From assembly GCA_026706895.1 (NCBI GenBank), contig JAPOXW010000029.1, positions 1 to 64,000 on the forward strand: a DNA stretch of 64,000 bases, read 5' to 3'. Source of the DNA: Gammaproteobacteria bacterium (GTDB lineage Bacteria; Pseudomonadota; Gammaproteobacteria; Poriferisulfidales; Poriferisulfidaceae). The notes beneath the pieces are model-generated. The model was not told the DNA's origin, did not search any database, and was given only the letters and a program-made list of their open reading frames with translations. This document shows, piece after piece, positions 16,697-28,796 of this stretch. Numbering within the stretch: position 1 is the first letter of the stretch; every line of letters begins with the position of its first letter. A program made the translations under genes and the position numbers.

Positions 16697-18382
16697 TCAG
16701 GATTCGTCGCTCTTCCGGCCCACCAGTTTATCGCGAAGTATGCCACCCAGCGATTTGCTGATCTTGGGGGCGGCTTCCTTGTACTCCTTGACCACCTGTT
16801 TTTCCTCGGCCTGGTCCTTGGCTCGGACCGACAGGCTCAGGTGGCGGTTCTTGCGGTCGAACGACTGGATGATCGCCTCCAGGGTGTCGCCGACCTTGAC
16901 ATGATTGCGGGCATCCTCCACCGAGTCGTCCGCCAGTTCGGAGGCCTGGATCGAGCCGGTGATATGCTCCGCCACCTCCACGGTGATCGTGCGGGGCTCG
17001 ACTTCGATGACCGTGCAGGAGACGGTTTTGCCCTTGGGATGCTTCTTGAGCCAGCCTTGGACCGGGTCTTCCGCCAACTGCTTGATGCCGAGCGAGACGC
17101 GCTCGCGGTCGACGTCGACGGACAGCACCTTGGCTTCGATTTCGTTGCCCTTGCGGTACTCGTGGATAACTTGCTCGCCGGGATCGGTCCAGGACAGGTC
17201 GGACAGGTGGATCAGGCCGTCGATGCCGCCGTCAAGGCCGACGAAGATGCCGAAGTCGGTGATCGATTTGACGGTGCCGGTCACTTGGGCGCCCTTGGTG
17301 TACATGGCGGCGAATGCCTCCCAGGGGTTGGAAGTGCACTGCTTCATGCCGAGCGAGATGCGGCGGCGCTCCAGATCGATCTCCAGCACCATCACCTCAA
17401 CCGTCTCGCCGAGCGTCACCACCCGGGACGGGTTGGCGTTGCGCGAAGTCCAGTCCATCTCCGAGGCGTGCACCAGGCCCTCGATGCCGTCCTCGATCTC
17501 GACGAAGCAGCCGTAATCGGTGATGCTGGTCACCGAGCCCGGGACCTTGCTGCCGACCTCGTGGCGGTCCATGATGTTCTCCCACGGATCCTCTGTCAGC
17601 TGCTTGATGCCGAGAGAGACCCGGCCGCTTTCCTGGTCGTAACTCAGGATCTTGACGTCGATTTCCTGGCCGACTTCCACCACGTCGGACGGATGCTTGA
17701 TGCGCCGCCAGGCCATGTCGGTAATGTGCAGAAGGCCATCGACGCCGCCGAGGTCCAGGAAGGCGCCGTATTCGGTCAGGTTCTTGACCGTGCCGCGCAC
17801 CACGCCGCTCTCGGAGAGCTTCTTCAGCATGGCGTCGCGTTCAGCGCTGTGTTCGGTCTTGAGCACGGCCCGGCGGGACACGACCACGTTGTCGCGGCGC
17901 CGGTCGATCTTGATGATCTTGAATTCCAGTTCGCGGTTTTCCAGGTAGGAAGTGTCGCGCACGGGGCGGACGTCGACCAGCGAACCCGGCAGGAAAGCGC
18001 GGATCGAGTTGAGGTTGATGGTGAAGCCGCCCTTGATCTTGTTGACGATGGTGCCGGTGACGTTGGTGTTTTCCTCGTAGGCTTTCTCCAAGTCGCTCCA
18101 GATGCGGATGCGCTTGGCGCGTTCGCGCGACATGCGGGTCTCGCCGTTGCCGTCCTCGATGGCGTCCAGGGAGACCTCGACGGTGTCGCCGACTTCGACT
18201 TCCAACTTGCCGTCGGGGCCGACGAACTGGTCGGCCGGGATGAAGCATTCGGATTTCAGCCCGGCGCTGACGACGACGGAGTCCGGCCGGATGTCTACGA
18301 CGGTGCCGTCGATAATCGAGCCGGCCCGCGTCTGCAAGTGTGCAATATTCTCTTCAAGAAGTTCCGCGAAGGATTCGCTCAT
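16697..18382 (-). CDS. rpsA: 30S ribosomal protein S1
   Basis: A 561-residue protein with six S1 OB-fold repeats, the standard proteobacterial form that recruits mRNA to the 30S subunit. The start '[11 protein letters not shown]' and repeats such as '[22 protein letters not shown]' and '[22 protein letters not shown]' are readily recognised. Its ATG overlaps the cmk stop by four bases (ATGA), and it is followed closely by ihfB. Autogenous translational control of rpsA is known in E. coli; nothing in the sequence contradicts it. Confidence 0.98.
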   Translation of the reverse strand: MSESFAELLEENIAHLQTRAGSIIDGTVVDIRPDSVVVSAGLKSECFIPADQFVGPDGKLEVEVGDTVEVSLDAIEDGNGETRMSRERAKRIRIWSDLEKAYEENTNVTGTIVNKIKGGFTINLNSIRAFLPGSLVDVRPVRDTSYLENRELEFKIIKIDRRRDNVVVSRRAVLKTEHSAERDAMLKKLSESGVVRGTVKNLTEYGAFLDLGGVDGLLHITDMAWRRIKHPSDVVEVGQEIDVKILSYDQESGRVSLGIKQLTEDPWENIMDRHEVGSKVPGSVTSITDYGCFVEIEDGIEGLVHASEMDWTSRNANPSRVVTLGETVEVMVLEIDLERRRISLGMKQCTSNPWEAFAAMYTKGAQVTGTVKSITDFGIFVGLDGGIDGLIHLSDLSWTDPGEQVIHEYRKGNEIEAKVLSVDVDRERVSLGIKQLAEDPVQGWLKKHPKGKTVSCTVIEVEPRTITVEVAEHITGSIQASELADDSVEDARNHVKVGDTLEAIIQSFDRKNRHLSLSVRAKDQAEEKQVVKEYKEAAPKISKSLGGILRDKLVGRKSDES

Positions 18383-19080
18383 GGATGGGTGCCCTTGTCT
18401 GATGGAGTTAATATTCCGGGCAGGCAGGCCCGGGCCTTTGCATGAACCTCCTCGATCGACTGTTCGCTGGTGTCGATCAGGCAGGCATCGGGAGCCTGAA
18501 CCAAGGGCGATTCACCCCGCCGCATGTCTTGAAGATCACGCTGGTTCAACTCATCGATTAGCGTATTAAGTCTAGCATTGATCCCCATTTCCTCCAACTG
18601 GCGCTGCCTTCGGCGCGCCCGGACTTCCAGCGAAGCGATCAGGTGGAACTTCAGGCAGGCGTCCGGGAAGACCACGGTTCCCATGTCGCGTCCGTCGGCC
18701 ACCAGCCCGGGCGTGCGGCGTGCTGCACGCTGATGATCCAGCAGGGCGCGGCGGACTTCCGGATGGACCGAGACGCGCGAGGCGGCCCGCCCGACTTCCG
18801 GGGCTCGGACATGGGTCGTGACGTCGGCTCCATCCAGCAGGATCCGGATCGATTCCGGTCGGGTCTCGAGCTCGACTTGCATGGCTTGGGCGATCCCGCC
18901 GCAGGCGGCTGCATCGTCGGGATCCATGTCCTCCTGCAGAACGGCCAGCCCGGCGGCGCGGTACAGGGCGCCGGAGTCGAGATAGTGCCAGCCCAGTTCG
19001 TTCGCGAGGTTCCGGGCCAGCGTGCCCTTGCCGGATCCGGCCGTGCCGTCGACGGCGATGACGGGAGCGGCTTCAGGCAT
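18379..19080 (-). CDS. cmk: Cytidylate kinase
   Basis: This 233-residue P-loop kinase phosphorylates CMP and dCMP. Walker A is 'GTAGSGKGT' (about residues 10-18); the substrate-binding '[10 protein letters not shown]' and the '[15 protein letters not shown]' segment follow. The ATG at 19080 fits the family start; an in-frame upstream extension to 19245 is coding sequence of aroA in another frame. The gene overlaps aroA by eight bases and rpsA by four, forming a tightly coupled set. Confidence 0.96.
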   Translation of the reverse strand: MPEAAPVIAVDGTAGSGKGTLARNLANELGWHYLDSGALYRAAGLAVLQEDMDPDDAAACGGIAQAMQVELETRPESIRILLDGADVTTHVRAPEVGRAASRVSVHPEVRRALLDHQRAARRTPGLVADGRDMGTVVFPDACLKFHLIASLEVRARRRQRQLEEMGINARLNTLIDELNQRDLQDMRRGESPLVQAPDACLIDTSEQSIEEVHAKARACLPGILTPSDKGTHP

Positions 19081-20377
19081 CGTGCAGGCGTATTCCGGCC
19101 TGGCGGGCGAGACCGGGGAATTCGGGGAACGAGGTCGCTGCCCACTGCGCGCCTTCGACGACAACCGGTTCCGAGGCTGCCAGCGCGGCAATCGCGAAGG
19201 CCATGGCAATGCGGTGATCCTGATGGCTTTGGATTGTGCCGCCACTCAGTGGCCCCCCCGTAATCCGGACGGCATCGTCGTCGATCTCCATCGGCACGCC
19301 CAGCGTTTTCAGGCCTTCCGCCATGGCGGCGACCCGGTCGCTTTCCTTGATCCTCAACTCGCTGACCCCGGATAGGGTAGTTACCCCTTCCGCACAGGCG
19401 GCAGCCACGCACAGCACCGGAAATTCATCAATGGCATTGGCGACCAGGTCAGGCCCGATGTCGATCCCGGTCAATGAGCTGCTGCGCACGGTGAGGCCGG
19501 CAACCGGCTCCCGGCCGACGGAATCGGCGGCATCAAGAGTCAGGTCGGCCCCCATTTTCTCGAGGATCTGCAGGATTCCGTCACGCCGCGGGTTGACGCC
19601 GATGCCGGGCAACTTCAACTCGGAGCCCGGTGCGATCAAGGCGCCTACGATGAAGAAGGCAGCGGCCGACAGGTCGCGCGGGACGGTGATCTCAGCACCG
19701 TGCAGGGCCTGTCCGCCTTCGATACAGATTTGCATGCCGTCCACTTCGCAGTCCGCACCGAACAGCGGCAGCATGCGTTCGGTGTGATCTCTCGACGGCA
19801 CCGCTTCCGTCAGGCAGGTGCGGCCCTGGGCCTGGAGCCCGGCGAGCAGGAGGGCGGATTTGACTTGTGCGCTTGCGACCGGAGTCCCGTAGGTGATTGC
19901 CTGCAGGGAGGCGCCGTCGATGCGGATCGGCGGGTGGCCGGAATCGGTCTCGATGCGTGCACCCATCTCCCCCAGGGGGACGGCGACCCGCTCCATGGGC
20001 CGCTGCGACAGCGAGGCATCCCCGATCAGCATGGTGGGGAAAGGGCGGGCTGCCAGCAGGCCGCACAACAGCCGCATGGCCGTGCCGGAATTCCCAAGAT
20101 CCAGCGGTGCCTCCGGAGCCGTCAATCCGTCGGGGCCGCGGCCTTCCACCACCCAGCTTCCGGGCGAGACTTCCCGGATGTCCACGCCCATCTGGGCGAG
20201 CGCGCGGGCGGTCGCCCGGCAGTCTTCGCTGTCCAGGACGCCTTCCAGCCGGCTGGTGCCCTCGGCAAGGGCGGCGATCAGGAAGGCCCGGTGGCTGATG
20301 GACTTGTCGCCGGGCAAGGCGAGGGTTCCGCGGACCTGACCTCCCGGTTCCAGTCGCCAGCCGTCACTCGTGTCCAT
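19073..20377 (-). CDS. aroA: 3-phosphoshikimate 1-carboxyvinyltransferase (EPSP synthase)
   Basis: A 434-residue enzyme that joins shikimate-3-phosphate and PEP in the shikimate pathway. The N-terminal motif 'LPGDKSISHRA', the 'DLGNSGTAMRLLCGLLA' loop and the C-terminal 'SDRVAAMAEGL' and 'DHRIAMAFAIAAL' motifs are present. In the glyphosate-relevant loop the Gly in 'GNSGTA' and the following Ala are as in class I/II forms; I draw no conclusion on sensitivity. ATG at 20377 overlaps the end of the tyrA gene by 14 bases. Confidence 0.96.
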   Translation of the reverse strand: MDTSDGWRLEPGGQVRGTLALPGDKSISHRAFLIAALAEGTSRLEGVLDSEDCRATARALAQMGVDIREVSPGSWVVEGRGPDGLTAPEAPLDLGNSGTAMRLLCGLLAARPFPTMLIGDASLSQRPMERVAVPLGEMGARIETDSGHPPIRIDGASLQAITYGTPVASAQVKSALLLAGLQAQGRTCLTEAVPSRDHTERMLPLFGADCEVDGMQICIEGGQALHGAEITVPRDLSAAAFFIVGALIAPGSELKLPGIGVNPRRDGILQILEKMGADLTLDAADSVGREPVAGLTVRSSSLTGIDIGPDLVANAIDEFPVLCVAAACAEGVTTLSGVSELRIKESDRVAAMAEGLKTLGVPMEIDDDAVRITGGPLSGGTIQSHQDHRIAMAFAIAALAASEPVVVEGAQWAATSFPEFPGLARQAGIRLHDA

Positions 20378-21233
20378 CGGGACGCAAGGTGTCGCGGGTC
20401 TTCTTCGCGGTCGTGAACGAGCCTCGCAGCACATCGGGCTGGTCGTTGTGCAGGGCGGCGATCAACTCGCCGATGCGGCCCTGGAATTTCTCCAGGACGG
20501 GCGCCAGATGCTCGCGGTTGGCTTGGCAGATGTCGAGCCAAAGTTCCGGGTTGCTGGAGGCAATGCGGGTGAAGTCGAGCAGGCCGCCTGCGGCATAGCG
20601 CTTCAATTCCTCGGCCGGGAACGTGTCGGTCAGGACCTCCATCAGGGCATAGGCGAGCACATGCGGGAGATGGCTGATGCCTGCGAACAGCGCGTCGTGC
20701 GTATCCGCATCCATGCGCTCGACCTGCGCGCCGAGCTGCTCCCACATCCAGCAGATCCGGTCGACTTTCCCGGAGTCGGTGCCGCTGACCGGGGTCAGCA
20801 CCACGCGACGGTCGCGGAACAGGCCGCTGCTGGCATGCTGCGCCCCGCTTTTCTCCGTACCGGAAATCGGGTGCCCGGGCACGAACCAGGGCGGAACCTG
20901 GCCGCACGCTTGCTCAATCTCTTGCAGCACGGGCTTCTTGATGCTGCCGACATCGGTGACCACCTGGTGTTCGGCAATATGCGGCTCCAGGCTCCGGCAG
21001 ACCTCGGCAATGGCGGAAGGCGGAGTGGCCAGCACGATCAATTCAACCTCTTTGGCCGCAGCCTCGGGGGTCGGGTGGACCGCATCGATCAGGTCGAGAC
21101 TGCGCGCCTGCTCCAGCGCTTCCGAGTCCGAATCGTAGCCGTGGATCGCATGTACGGCACCGGCTGCCCGCAGCCCAGCCGCCATGGATCCGCCGATGTG
21201 CCCGACTCCGATCAGGGCGAGAGACGTGCTCAT
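20364..21233 (-). CDS. tyrA: Prephenate dehydrogenase
   Basis: This 289-residue NAD(P)-dependent enzyme converts prephenate to 4-hydroxyphenylpyruvate on the tyrosine branch. The Rossmann motif 'GVGHIGGSMAAGL' and the conserved 'DVGSIKKPV', 'FVPGHPISGTEKSG' and 'HDALFAGISHLPHVLAYAL' segments are visible. No chorismate mutase domain is fused; that activity lies in pheA. The ATG at 21233 overlaps the hisC stop as ATGA; an ATG four codons earlier is also possible. Confidence 0.94.
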   Translation of the reverse strand: MSTSLALIGVGHIGGSMAAGLRAAGAVHAIHGYDSDSEALEQARSLDLIDAVHPTPEAAAKEVELIVLATPPSAIAEVCRSLEPHIAEHQVVTDVGSIKKPVLQEIEQACGQVPPWFVPGHPISGTEKSGAQHASSGLFRDRRVVLTPVSGTDSGKVDRICWMWEQLGAQVERMDADTHDALFAGISHLPHVLAYALMEVLTDTFPAEELKRYAAGGLLDFTRIASSNPELWLDICQANREHLAPVLEKFQGRIGELIAALHNDQPDVLRGSFTTAKKTRDTLRPDGHE

Positions 21234-22351
21234 GATGTCCGCCATGCCTGCAACGCGCCGATCAGGGTCCGGGTCTCCTCGGCGGTGCCGATGGTGCAGC
21301 GCAGCCAGTTCGGCAGTTCATATTCCGGCAGTGCGCGCACCAGGATCCCGCGCTCGCGCAGGAAATCCACCACGGCCCGGGCCTGCTCGCCGAAGTCCAG
21401 TGTCAGGAAATTGGCATGCGTGCCCAGCGCGCGCAGTTCAAGCTCGCGTGCCGTCTTCAGCAGCTGTCGCATACCTTGGGCATTGACGGCCCGGCTGTGC
21501 GTCACGTGTTCCTCGTCGCCGACGGCGGCTACTGCTGCCTGTTGCGCCAGCGTGTTGACGTTGAAAGGCTGCCGCACCCGGTTGAGCATCGCGATGACCT
21601 CGGGGTGGGCCAGCGCGTAGCCGATGCGCAGGCCGGCCAACCCGAAAATCTTGGAAAACGTCCGGGTCACGATCACCTGCGGGTATTCCAGGAAACGCCC
21701 GGCCGCCGGGATCGGGTCGCGGTATTCGGCATAGGCTTCGTCCAGCACGACCAGTACGTGAGGCGGCAGCGCCTCGATCAAAGCCCGAATCTCGTCGTCT
21801 TCCAGCACGGTGCCGGTCGGGTTGTTCGGGTTGGCGACGAACACCACGGCCGTGGTCTCGTCCACGCATTCGAGCAGCGTCTTCGGGTCGTGCCCCAGCG
21901 GCTGCTCGTGCTCGACCGGGTATGGGGCCGAAATTCGTGCCGTGGCGCCTGCCGCCTGCACCACCAGCGGGTAGACCACGAAGGCATGCCGCGCGAACAC
22001 GGCGCTGCGGCCCGCTTCCAGGTAGGCGCACGCGACCAGGTCCAGCAGGTCGGAAGAGCCGTTGCCGAAGATCAGGCAGTCGGGCGGGCAGTCGTGCCGG
22101 ACGCTCAGCGCTTCTCTCAGCGCGTGTCCGTCGTTGTCGGGGTAGCGGGACAGGTTGGCGGGCTCCCTAAGGGTGGCCATCGCCTCGGCGGATGGGCCAA
22201 GCGGATTTTCGTTGGAAGCCAGGCGGCAGACCTTCTCGTCCACGGTGCTGGGCCGGGCGCCGGGCACATAGGGGGCCAGGCCCTGCACGCAGGGGCGTGC
22301 GGCTGCGACGATGTGCCGCAATGCCGCGGCATCGGAGTTGGGAACGGTCAT
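21230..22351 (-). CDS. hisC: Histidinol-phosphate/aromatic aminotransferase
   Basis: A 373-residue fold-type I PLP enzyme. 'NENPLGPS', 'NPNNPTG' and 'DEAYAEY' are hallmark segments, and the Schiff-base lysine is in 'TFSKIFGLAGLRIGY'. Members placed between tyrA and pheA (often called hisC2) commonly act on aromatic keto acids as well as imidazole acetol phosphate, and the context favours that dual role. The ATG at 22351 lies four bases after the pheA stop. Confidence 0.93.
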   Translation of the reverse strand: MTVPNSDAAALRHIVAAARPCVQGLAPYVPGARPSTVDEKVCRLASNENPLGPSAEAMATLREPANLSRYPDNDGHALREALSVRHDCPPDCLIFGNGSSDLLDLVACAYLEAGRSAVFARHAFVVYPLVVQAAGATARISAPYPVEHEQPLGHDPKTLLECVDETTAVVFVANPNNPTGTVLEDDEIRALIEALPPHVLVVLDEAYAEYRDPIPAAGRFLEYPQVIVTRTFSKIFGLAGLRIGYALAHPEVIAMLNRVRQPFNVNTLAQQAAVAAVGDEEHVTHSRAVNAQGMRQLLKTARELELRALGTHANFLTLDFGEQARAVVDFLRERGILVRALPEYELPNWLRCTIGTAEETRTLIGALQAWRTS

Positions 22352-22355
22352 GAGA

Positions 22356-23429
22356 TCAACCCAATGCGCAGGGATAGGAGCCCAGGATCTTGCAGAATGC
22401 GGCAGCCGCAAGCAGGTGTTCCAGTGCCTGTGCCACTTCGGGGTCCTTCTGGTGGCCCCGGATGTCGAGGAAGAAGAGGTATTCCCAGTTGACGAGGTGC
22501 GTGGGGCGCGATTCGATGCGGGTCATGTCGATGCCGGCCTCGGCTAGCGGGCGCAGCAGCCCGAGCAGCGCGCCGGGCTGATTGCGCGCCGATACCAGCA
22601 CGCTGGTCTTGTCCTCGCCGGACGGCGCCTGGTCGTGCGGGCCGATCACCAGGAAGCGGGTCCGATTGTTCGGATTGTCCTCGATGTCTTGAGCCAGGAT
22701 GTTCAGGTTGTACTGCTCGGCCGCGGCGCGCGAGGCGATGGCTGCGGTGTCGGGGTGGCTAGCGGCATAGCGGGCGGCGGCAGCGTTGCTGGCGTCGCTG
22801 ATGCAGTCGAGGCCCGGCAGTTCCCGGTCCAGCCATTGCCGGCACTGAGCCAGGGCTTGCGGATGCGCGCGCACCTGCCGCAAGGCCGAGCGATCTTCGT
22901 CGCGGGCCAGCAGGTGGTGGTGGACCGCCAGTTCCACCTCGCCGGAGACCTTCAGTGGCGACTCGACGAACAGGTCCAGCGTGTGCGCGACGACGCCGTC
23001 GGTGGAATTCTCGACCGGCACCACCCCGTACTCGGATTGGCCACTTTCCACCACGCGAAACACCTCGGTGATGCTGTCGCGCGGGGTGATTTCCGCGGAA
23101 TTGCCGAAGTGGCGCAAGGCAGCTTGGTGGGTGAACGTGCCTTCCGGGCCAAGGTACGCGACCCGGGTCGGGTGTTCCAGCGCCAGGCAGGCCGACATGA
23201 TTTCGCGGAACAGGTGCACCATGCTGTTGTCGGGCAGGGGGCCAGGATTGGCTTCACGTATGCGGCGTAAAACCTGCGCTTCGCGCGCAGGGTCGTAGAA
23301 CGCGCCGCCTGCTTCCTTGGCGCGTGCCGTCTCCAGCGCCAGCGCCGCACGGCGGCTGATGCGCTCCATGATTTCGGCGTCCAGCGCATCAATCTGCTGC
23401 CGGGCCGATTCCAGTTCGTGATTCTTCAT
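22356..23429 (-). CDS. pheA: Bifunctional chorismate mutase/prephenate dehydratase
   Basis: This 357-residue protein commits chorismate to phenylalanine. The AroQ chorismate mutase domain is at about residues 1-85 ('LESARQQIDALDAEIMERI'), followed by prephenate dehydratase ('YLGPEGTFTHQAALRHFG', 'GVVPVENSTDGVV') and a C-terminal ACT domain ('RNQPGALLGLLRPL', 'IESRP') that binds phenylalanine for feedback inhibition. Its start overlaps the serC stop by four bases. Confidence 0.97.
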   Translation of the reverse strand: MKNHELESARQQIDALDAEIMERISRRAALALETARAKEAGGAFYDPAREAQVLRRIREANPGPLPDNSMVHLFREIMSACLALEHPTRVAYLGPEGTFTHQAALRHFGNSAEITPRDSITEVFRVVESGQSEYGVVPVENSTDGVVAHTLDLFVESPLKVSGEVELAVHHHLLARDEDRSALRQVRAHPQALAQCRQWLDRELPGLDCISDASNAAAARYAASHPDTAAIASRAAAEQYNLNILAQDIEDNPNNRTRFLVIGPHDQAPSGEDKTSVLVSARNQPGALLGLLRPLAEAGIDMTRIESRPTHLVNWEYLFFLDIRGHQKDPEVAQALEHLLAAAAFCKILGSYPCALG

Positions 23430-24488
23430 GCCTTACGCTCGAAATCCCGCATGAATTCGACCAGGGCTTCCGCCCCGGTTACAGGCATGGCATTGTACAG
23501 GCTCGCCCGCATGCCGCCGGTCACCTTGTGGCCGCGCAGCCCTATTAGGCCTGCGGTTCCGGCCTGTTGCAGGAAGGCGGTTTCCAGTCCCGAATCCGCC
23601 AGGGTGAAGCAGACGTTCATGCGCGAGCGGGCCCGGGGGGCGATGGCGTTCGCATAGAGCGAACTGGCATCGATGCAGTCGTACACGAGATTCGCGCGGG
23701 TCCGGGCGCGCCGCTCCATTTCCTCCAATCCGCCCTGTTCGCGGATCCAGCGCAGCATCAGTGCGCTGACGTACCAGGCATAGATGGGAGGCGTGTGATA
23801 AAGGCAGCCGGTGCGGGCCTGGGCCGCGTAGGACAGGCCCGGAGCCAGTCCGGTCTCTTCGCGAAGGCCGTCGCGCCGGGCCACCAGCACCGTCAGGCCG
23901 GCCGTGCCGAAGTTTTTCTGGCTGCCGGCATAGCACAGCGCATGCGGGCGGATGTCGAACGGCCCGCTCAGGAAATCCGAGGTGCGGTCGCAGACCAAGG
24001 GACAGGCCGCCTGCGGGGCCGGCATCGCCAGGCCGGTCAGCGTCTCATTGGAGACGTAGTGCAGGAAGGCCAGCCCATCCGTGTCCGCTGGCGCGAGGTC
24101 GGGATAGTCCGCAGGGTCCGGTGAATCCGGCAGCACGCGGATTTCGCGGAGTTTTCGTGCCTCCTCGATAGCCTGTTGGGACCAGAAGCCCGAATCGACC
24201 AGCCCGACTCGGTCGTCCAGGGTGCTCAGGTTCTGCACCCACAAGGTGTAGTGCACCCGCGCGCCGCCGTTCAGGAACAGCACCGCGTAGTCGTCGGGGA
24301 GTGTGAGCAGGGCGCGCAGGTCGGCTTCTGCCTGTTCCGCGATGGAGCCGAAATCCGTACTGCGATGGCTCAGCTCCAGGATGGAGCGGCCGTGCGGAGG
24401 GTAGGAGCGGACGGCTTCGGCGGCCTCGGCAATGACTTCCGGAGGAAGCTGGGCCGGTCCGGGCGCGTAGTTGTAGCGTGCCGGGACC

Positions 24489-24499
<11 letters not shown>
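23426..24499 (-). CDS. serC: Phosphoserine aminotransferase
   Basis: A 357-residue PLP enzyme converting 3-phosphohydroxypyruvate to phosphoserine, also used for pyridoxine synthesis. The N-terminal '[15 protein letters not shown]', the 'SHRSTDF' loop and the lysine in '[15 protein letters not shown]' identify it. The start overlaps the gyrA stop by 11 bases. Length is normal. Confidence 0.97.
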
Positions 24500-27071
<2,572 letters not shown>

Positions 27072-27212
27072 TCTGAGGGGGTTTTCCGTGGGTAAGAATA
27101 CGTGGGATTTTGGGTTGATTTTCTGGCTGACAATTTTACCAGAAACTACGGCTTTCTGCACCTGTTCCGGAGGGTCTGAGAGGGTCGCCGGAAAGGCGGA
27201 TTCGGGGGCATG

Positions 27213-27250
27213 AGAAAAGGCCCCAAGACCGCGAAAATCCGGCCTTTTCT
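27213..27250 (-). terminator. Hairpin terminator after tRNA-Met
   Basis: AGAAAAGGCC (27213-27222) pairs with GGCCTTTTCT (27241-27250). Because the stem itself ends in an A/T-rich run, either strand reads as an intrinsic terminator. On the minus strand it lies 14 bases past the tRNA and would separate it from gyrA. Confidence 0.6.
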
Positions 27251-27264
27251 GGGGGGCTGGGGGA

Positions 27265-27341
27265 TGGTGGCTATGGGTGGACTCGAACCACCGACCTTGG
27301 CATTATGAGTGCCACGCTCTAACCAGCTGAGCTACATAGCC
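27265..27341 (-). tRNA. tRNA-Met (anticodon CAT, elongator type)
   Basis: The minus strand folds into a full cloverleaf. The acceptor stem GGCTATG pairs with CATAGCC, the D-arm contains 'AGCTCAGCTGGTTAGAG', the 7-nt anticodon loop CTCATAA holds CAT, and the T-arm contains 'GGTTCGAGTCC'. The discriminator is A and the terminal CCA is encoded (27265-27267). The acceptor stem begins with a G-C pair, which differs from initiator tRNA. A tRNA-Ile with lysidine-modified CAT is less likely given similarity to elongator tRNA-Met. A TATAAT (27354-27359) lies just upstream. Confidence 0.95.
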
Positions 27342-27353
27342 AGGTGCGCGCGC

Positions 27354-27359
27354 ATTATA
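27354..27359 (-). promoter_or_regulatory. -10 element of the tRNA-Met gene
   Basis: A perfect minus-strand TATAAT lies 13 bases before the tRNA 5' end, followed by a GC-rich GCGCGCGC discriminator, as usual for stable RNA promoters under stringent control. No clear -35 hexamer is seen. Confidence 0.5.
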
Positions 27360-27488
27360 TGTGATTATGGTCCGCAACGGGGTGTGTGCAGTCTCTCGAT
27401 ACATGAACTCGAAAGAGAAACTGGTCTCTCCGAAGATGATGAATGAGAATAAAGTATGGGCCAGTCGGACACCCAGTTATCCCCGCTT

Positions 27489-28544
27489 CTATCCCCGCTT
27501 CAACTTTTCGTGCACATTCTTCGCTAGTTTGGTGAGGATATTCTTGTGCATATTCCATTCCTTTTCGTCCAGCTCACAAAACCATTGCTTCGAGCTTTGC
27601 TCTGTCTTCGCCGCATTAGGTGGAGATTCACATTCGAATCCGATATCTTTTTTATATTTCTGAAATTCTTCTGGAGAAGTATCGACTGCCCTAGGAAAGA
27701 ATTTAATGCGTATCTTTCCAGACGGGTCTATTACTACCGAATGGGAGCCAGGTAAATTAACATCGGCGTCATGCTGTACATCGTCGTCACGCTTAGTATA
27801 AAAGGTGATGCCATTCTTTGTTACGTGTTGATAGTTGGAAAATTCTCCAAGAGTATCAACTGCGTCCTTCCAGAAGTCTTCCAGCCCTATTTCTTTGACA
27901 TGCTCCTCTAGGCGGCTTCGCGCATCTCTTTGGCTCAGCTTGGAGCTTGCACCGCGAGCCTCAATGCCTCTGTCGGTTTGTCTGGCTAGCAGCATTCTTG
28001 TCTCGTCGTCTTGATACCCGTGAAATGTTATAAGAGAGATATCTACGCCCCTCTCTGCCAAGAATTCAACCATGCGGTGCGCTGCGGCTGAAATATCAAA
28101 GGCGATTAGCACCATTTTTACTGGTCGCAGGGAGGTCAACTGCCTTCCATGTTGGTCGCGATACCATGACTCAAAATCGTCTATCTTGCCAATGCCATGT
28201 TGGCCCGAATGGTCAGATATCAACTTGGCTAGTTCGGGGTCTGCTAGGGATTCCAGATAGGAACCATAGTCAATGACCTGCGCCAAAGCATCCCGCGTGA
28301 GTTTTTCTCGTTTCAATTCAAACACAACGAGTCTGCCATCTTCGTTCACGCCAAGCAGATCAAGGGGGCCGCTGTCGGTGGGGGTTTGACGACCGACTAA
28401 CGTCAAACAAGGCATCAGCATGCTCGGATTTTCGGCCAGAAGCTTCTCTAGCAAGTCTTCCGTCTCCATTCCTTTGATTGATTGCACCGGCTTCACGGCT
28501 TTCGATGCTTTGTCAACTGCCCATATCTTAATGTTGTCGTTCAT
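27489..28544 (-). CDS. PD-(D/E)XK nuclease-fold protein, NucS/DUF91-like N-terminal domain
   Basis: In this 351-residue protein the N-terminal part shows a nuclease-like signature: 'GPLDLLGVNEDGRLVVFELKREKLTRDALAQVIDY' gives D-x(n)-E-L-K followed by a conserved helix with Q and D/Y, as in NucS/DUF91 and related restriction-type folds. The middle contains 'VLIAFDISAAAHRMVEFLAERGVDISLITF', also found in such proteins. The C-terminal 130 residues are charged and not recognised. Base composition is AT-rich compared with gyrA and the following genes, so recent acquisition is likely. It stands alone next to tRNA-Met. A role in DNA repair or phage defence is possible but unproven. Confidence 0.65.
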   Translation of the reverse strand: MNDNIKIWAVDKASKAVKPVQSIKGMETEDLLEKLLAENPSMLMPCLTLVGRQTPTDSGPLDLLGVNEDGRLVVFELKREKLTRDALAQVIDYGSYLESLADPELAKLISDHSGQHGIGKIDDFESWYRDQHGRQLTSLRPVKMVLIAFDISAAAHRMVEFLAERGVDISLITFHGYQDDETRMLLARQTDRGIEARGASSKLSQRDARSRLEEHVKEIGLEDFWKDAVDTLGEFSNYQHVTKNGITFYTKRDDDVQHDADVNLPGSHSVVIDPSGKIRIKFFPRAVDTSPEEFQKYKKDIGFECESPPNAAKTEQSSKQWFCELDEKEWNMHKNILTKLAKNVHEKLKRG

Positions 28545-28796
28545 GCCTCTCTTTCTAGATTCCTTATCCTTTAGTCAGATTTAGCCGATTCTATCAGACA
28601 TATCTCCTCCCTCAGCATCCCAGTATCCCCTTCAGGCTCATCTCTCATGAGAAGAGACTGACACTGTAAATTTCCGTTATGTCTACATAATTTCCCAATT
28701 TTTGTTTTTCCGCATACGGGAGGCCGTCTGGTGTGGATTCCCACGTAAAATTTGACAGGCGAGCGAGGTTCTGCGGAAATCGGGCATCCACTCGAC
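28545..28796. other. AT-rich non-coding gap
   Basis: I see no convincing gene in these 252 bases. A 10-bp perfect palindrome TCTCATGAGA lies at 28643-28652. A minus-strand TAGAAT near 28594 could be the -10 of the nuclease-like gene. Confidence 0.4.

Noticed and set aside
27265-28544. tRNA-Met as an integrative element attachment site
   Set aside because: No integrase gene is adjacent and I found no duplicated tRNA 3' segment nearby; the AT-rich gene lies on the 5' side of the tRNA.
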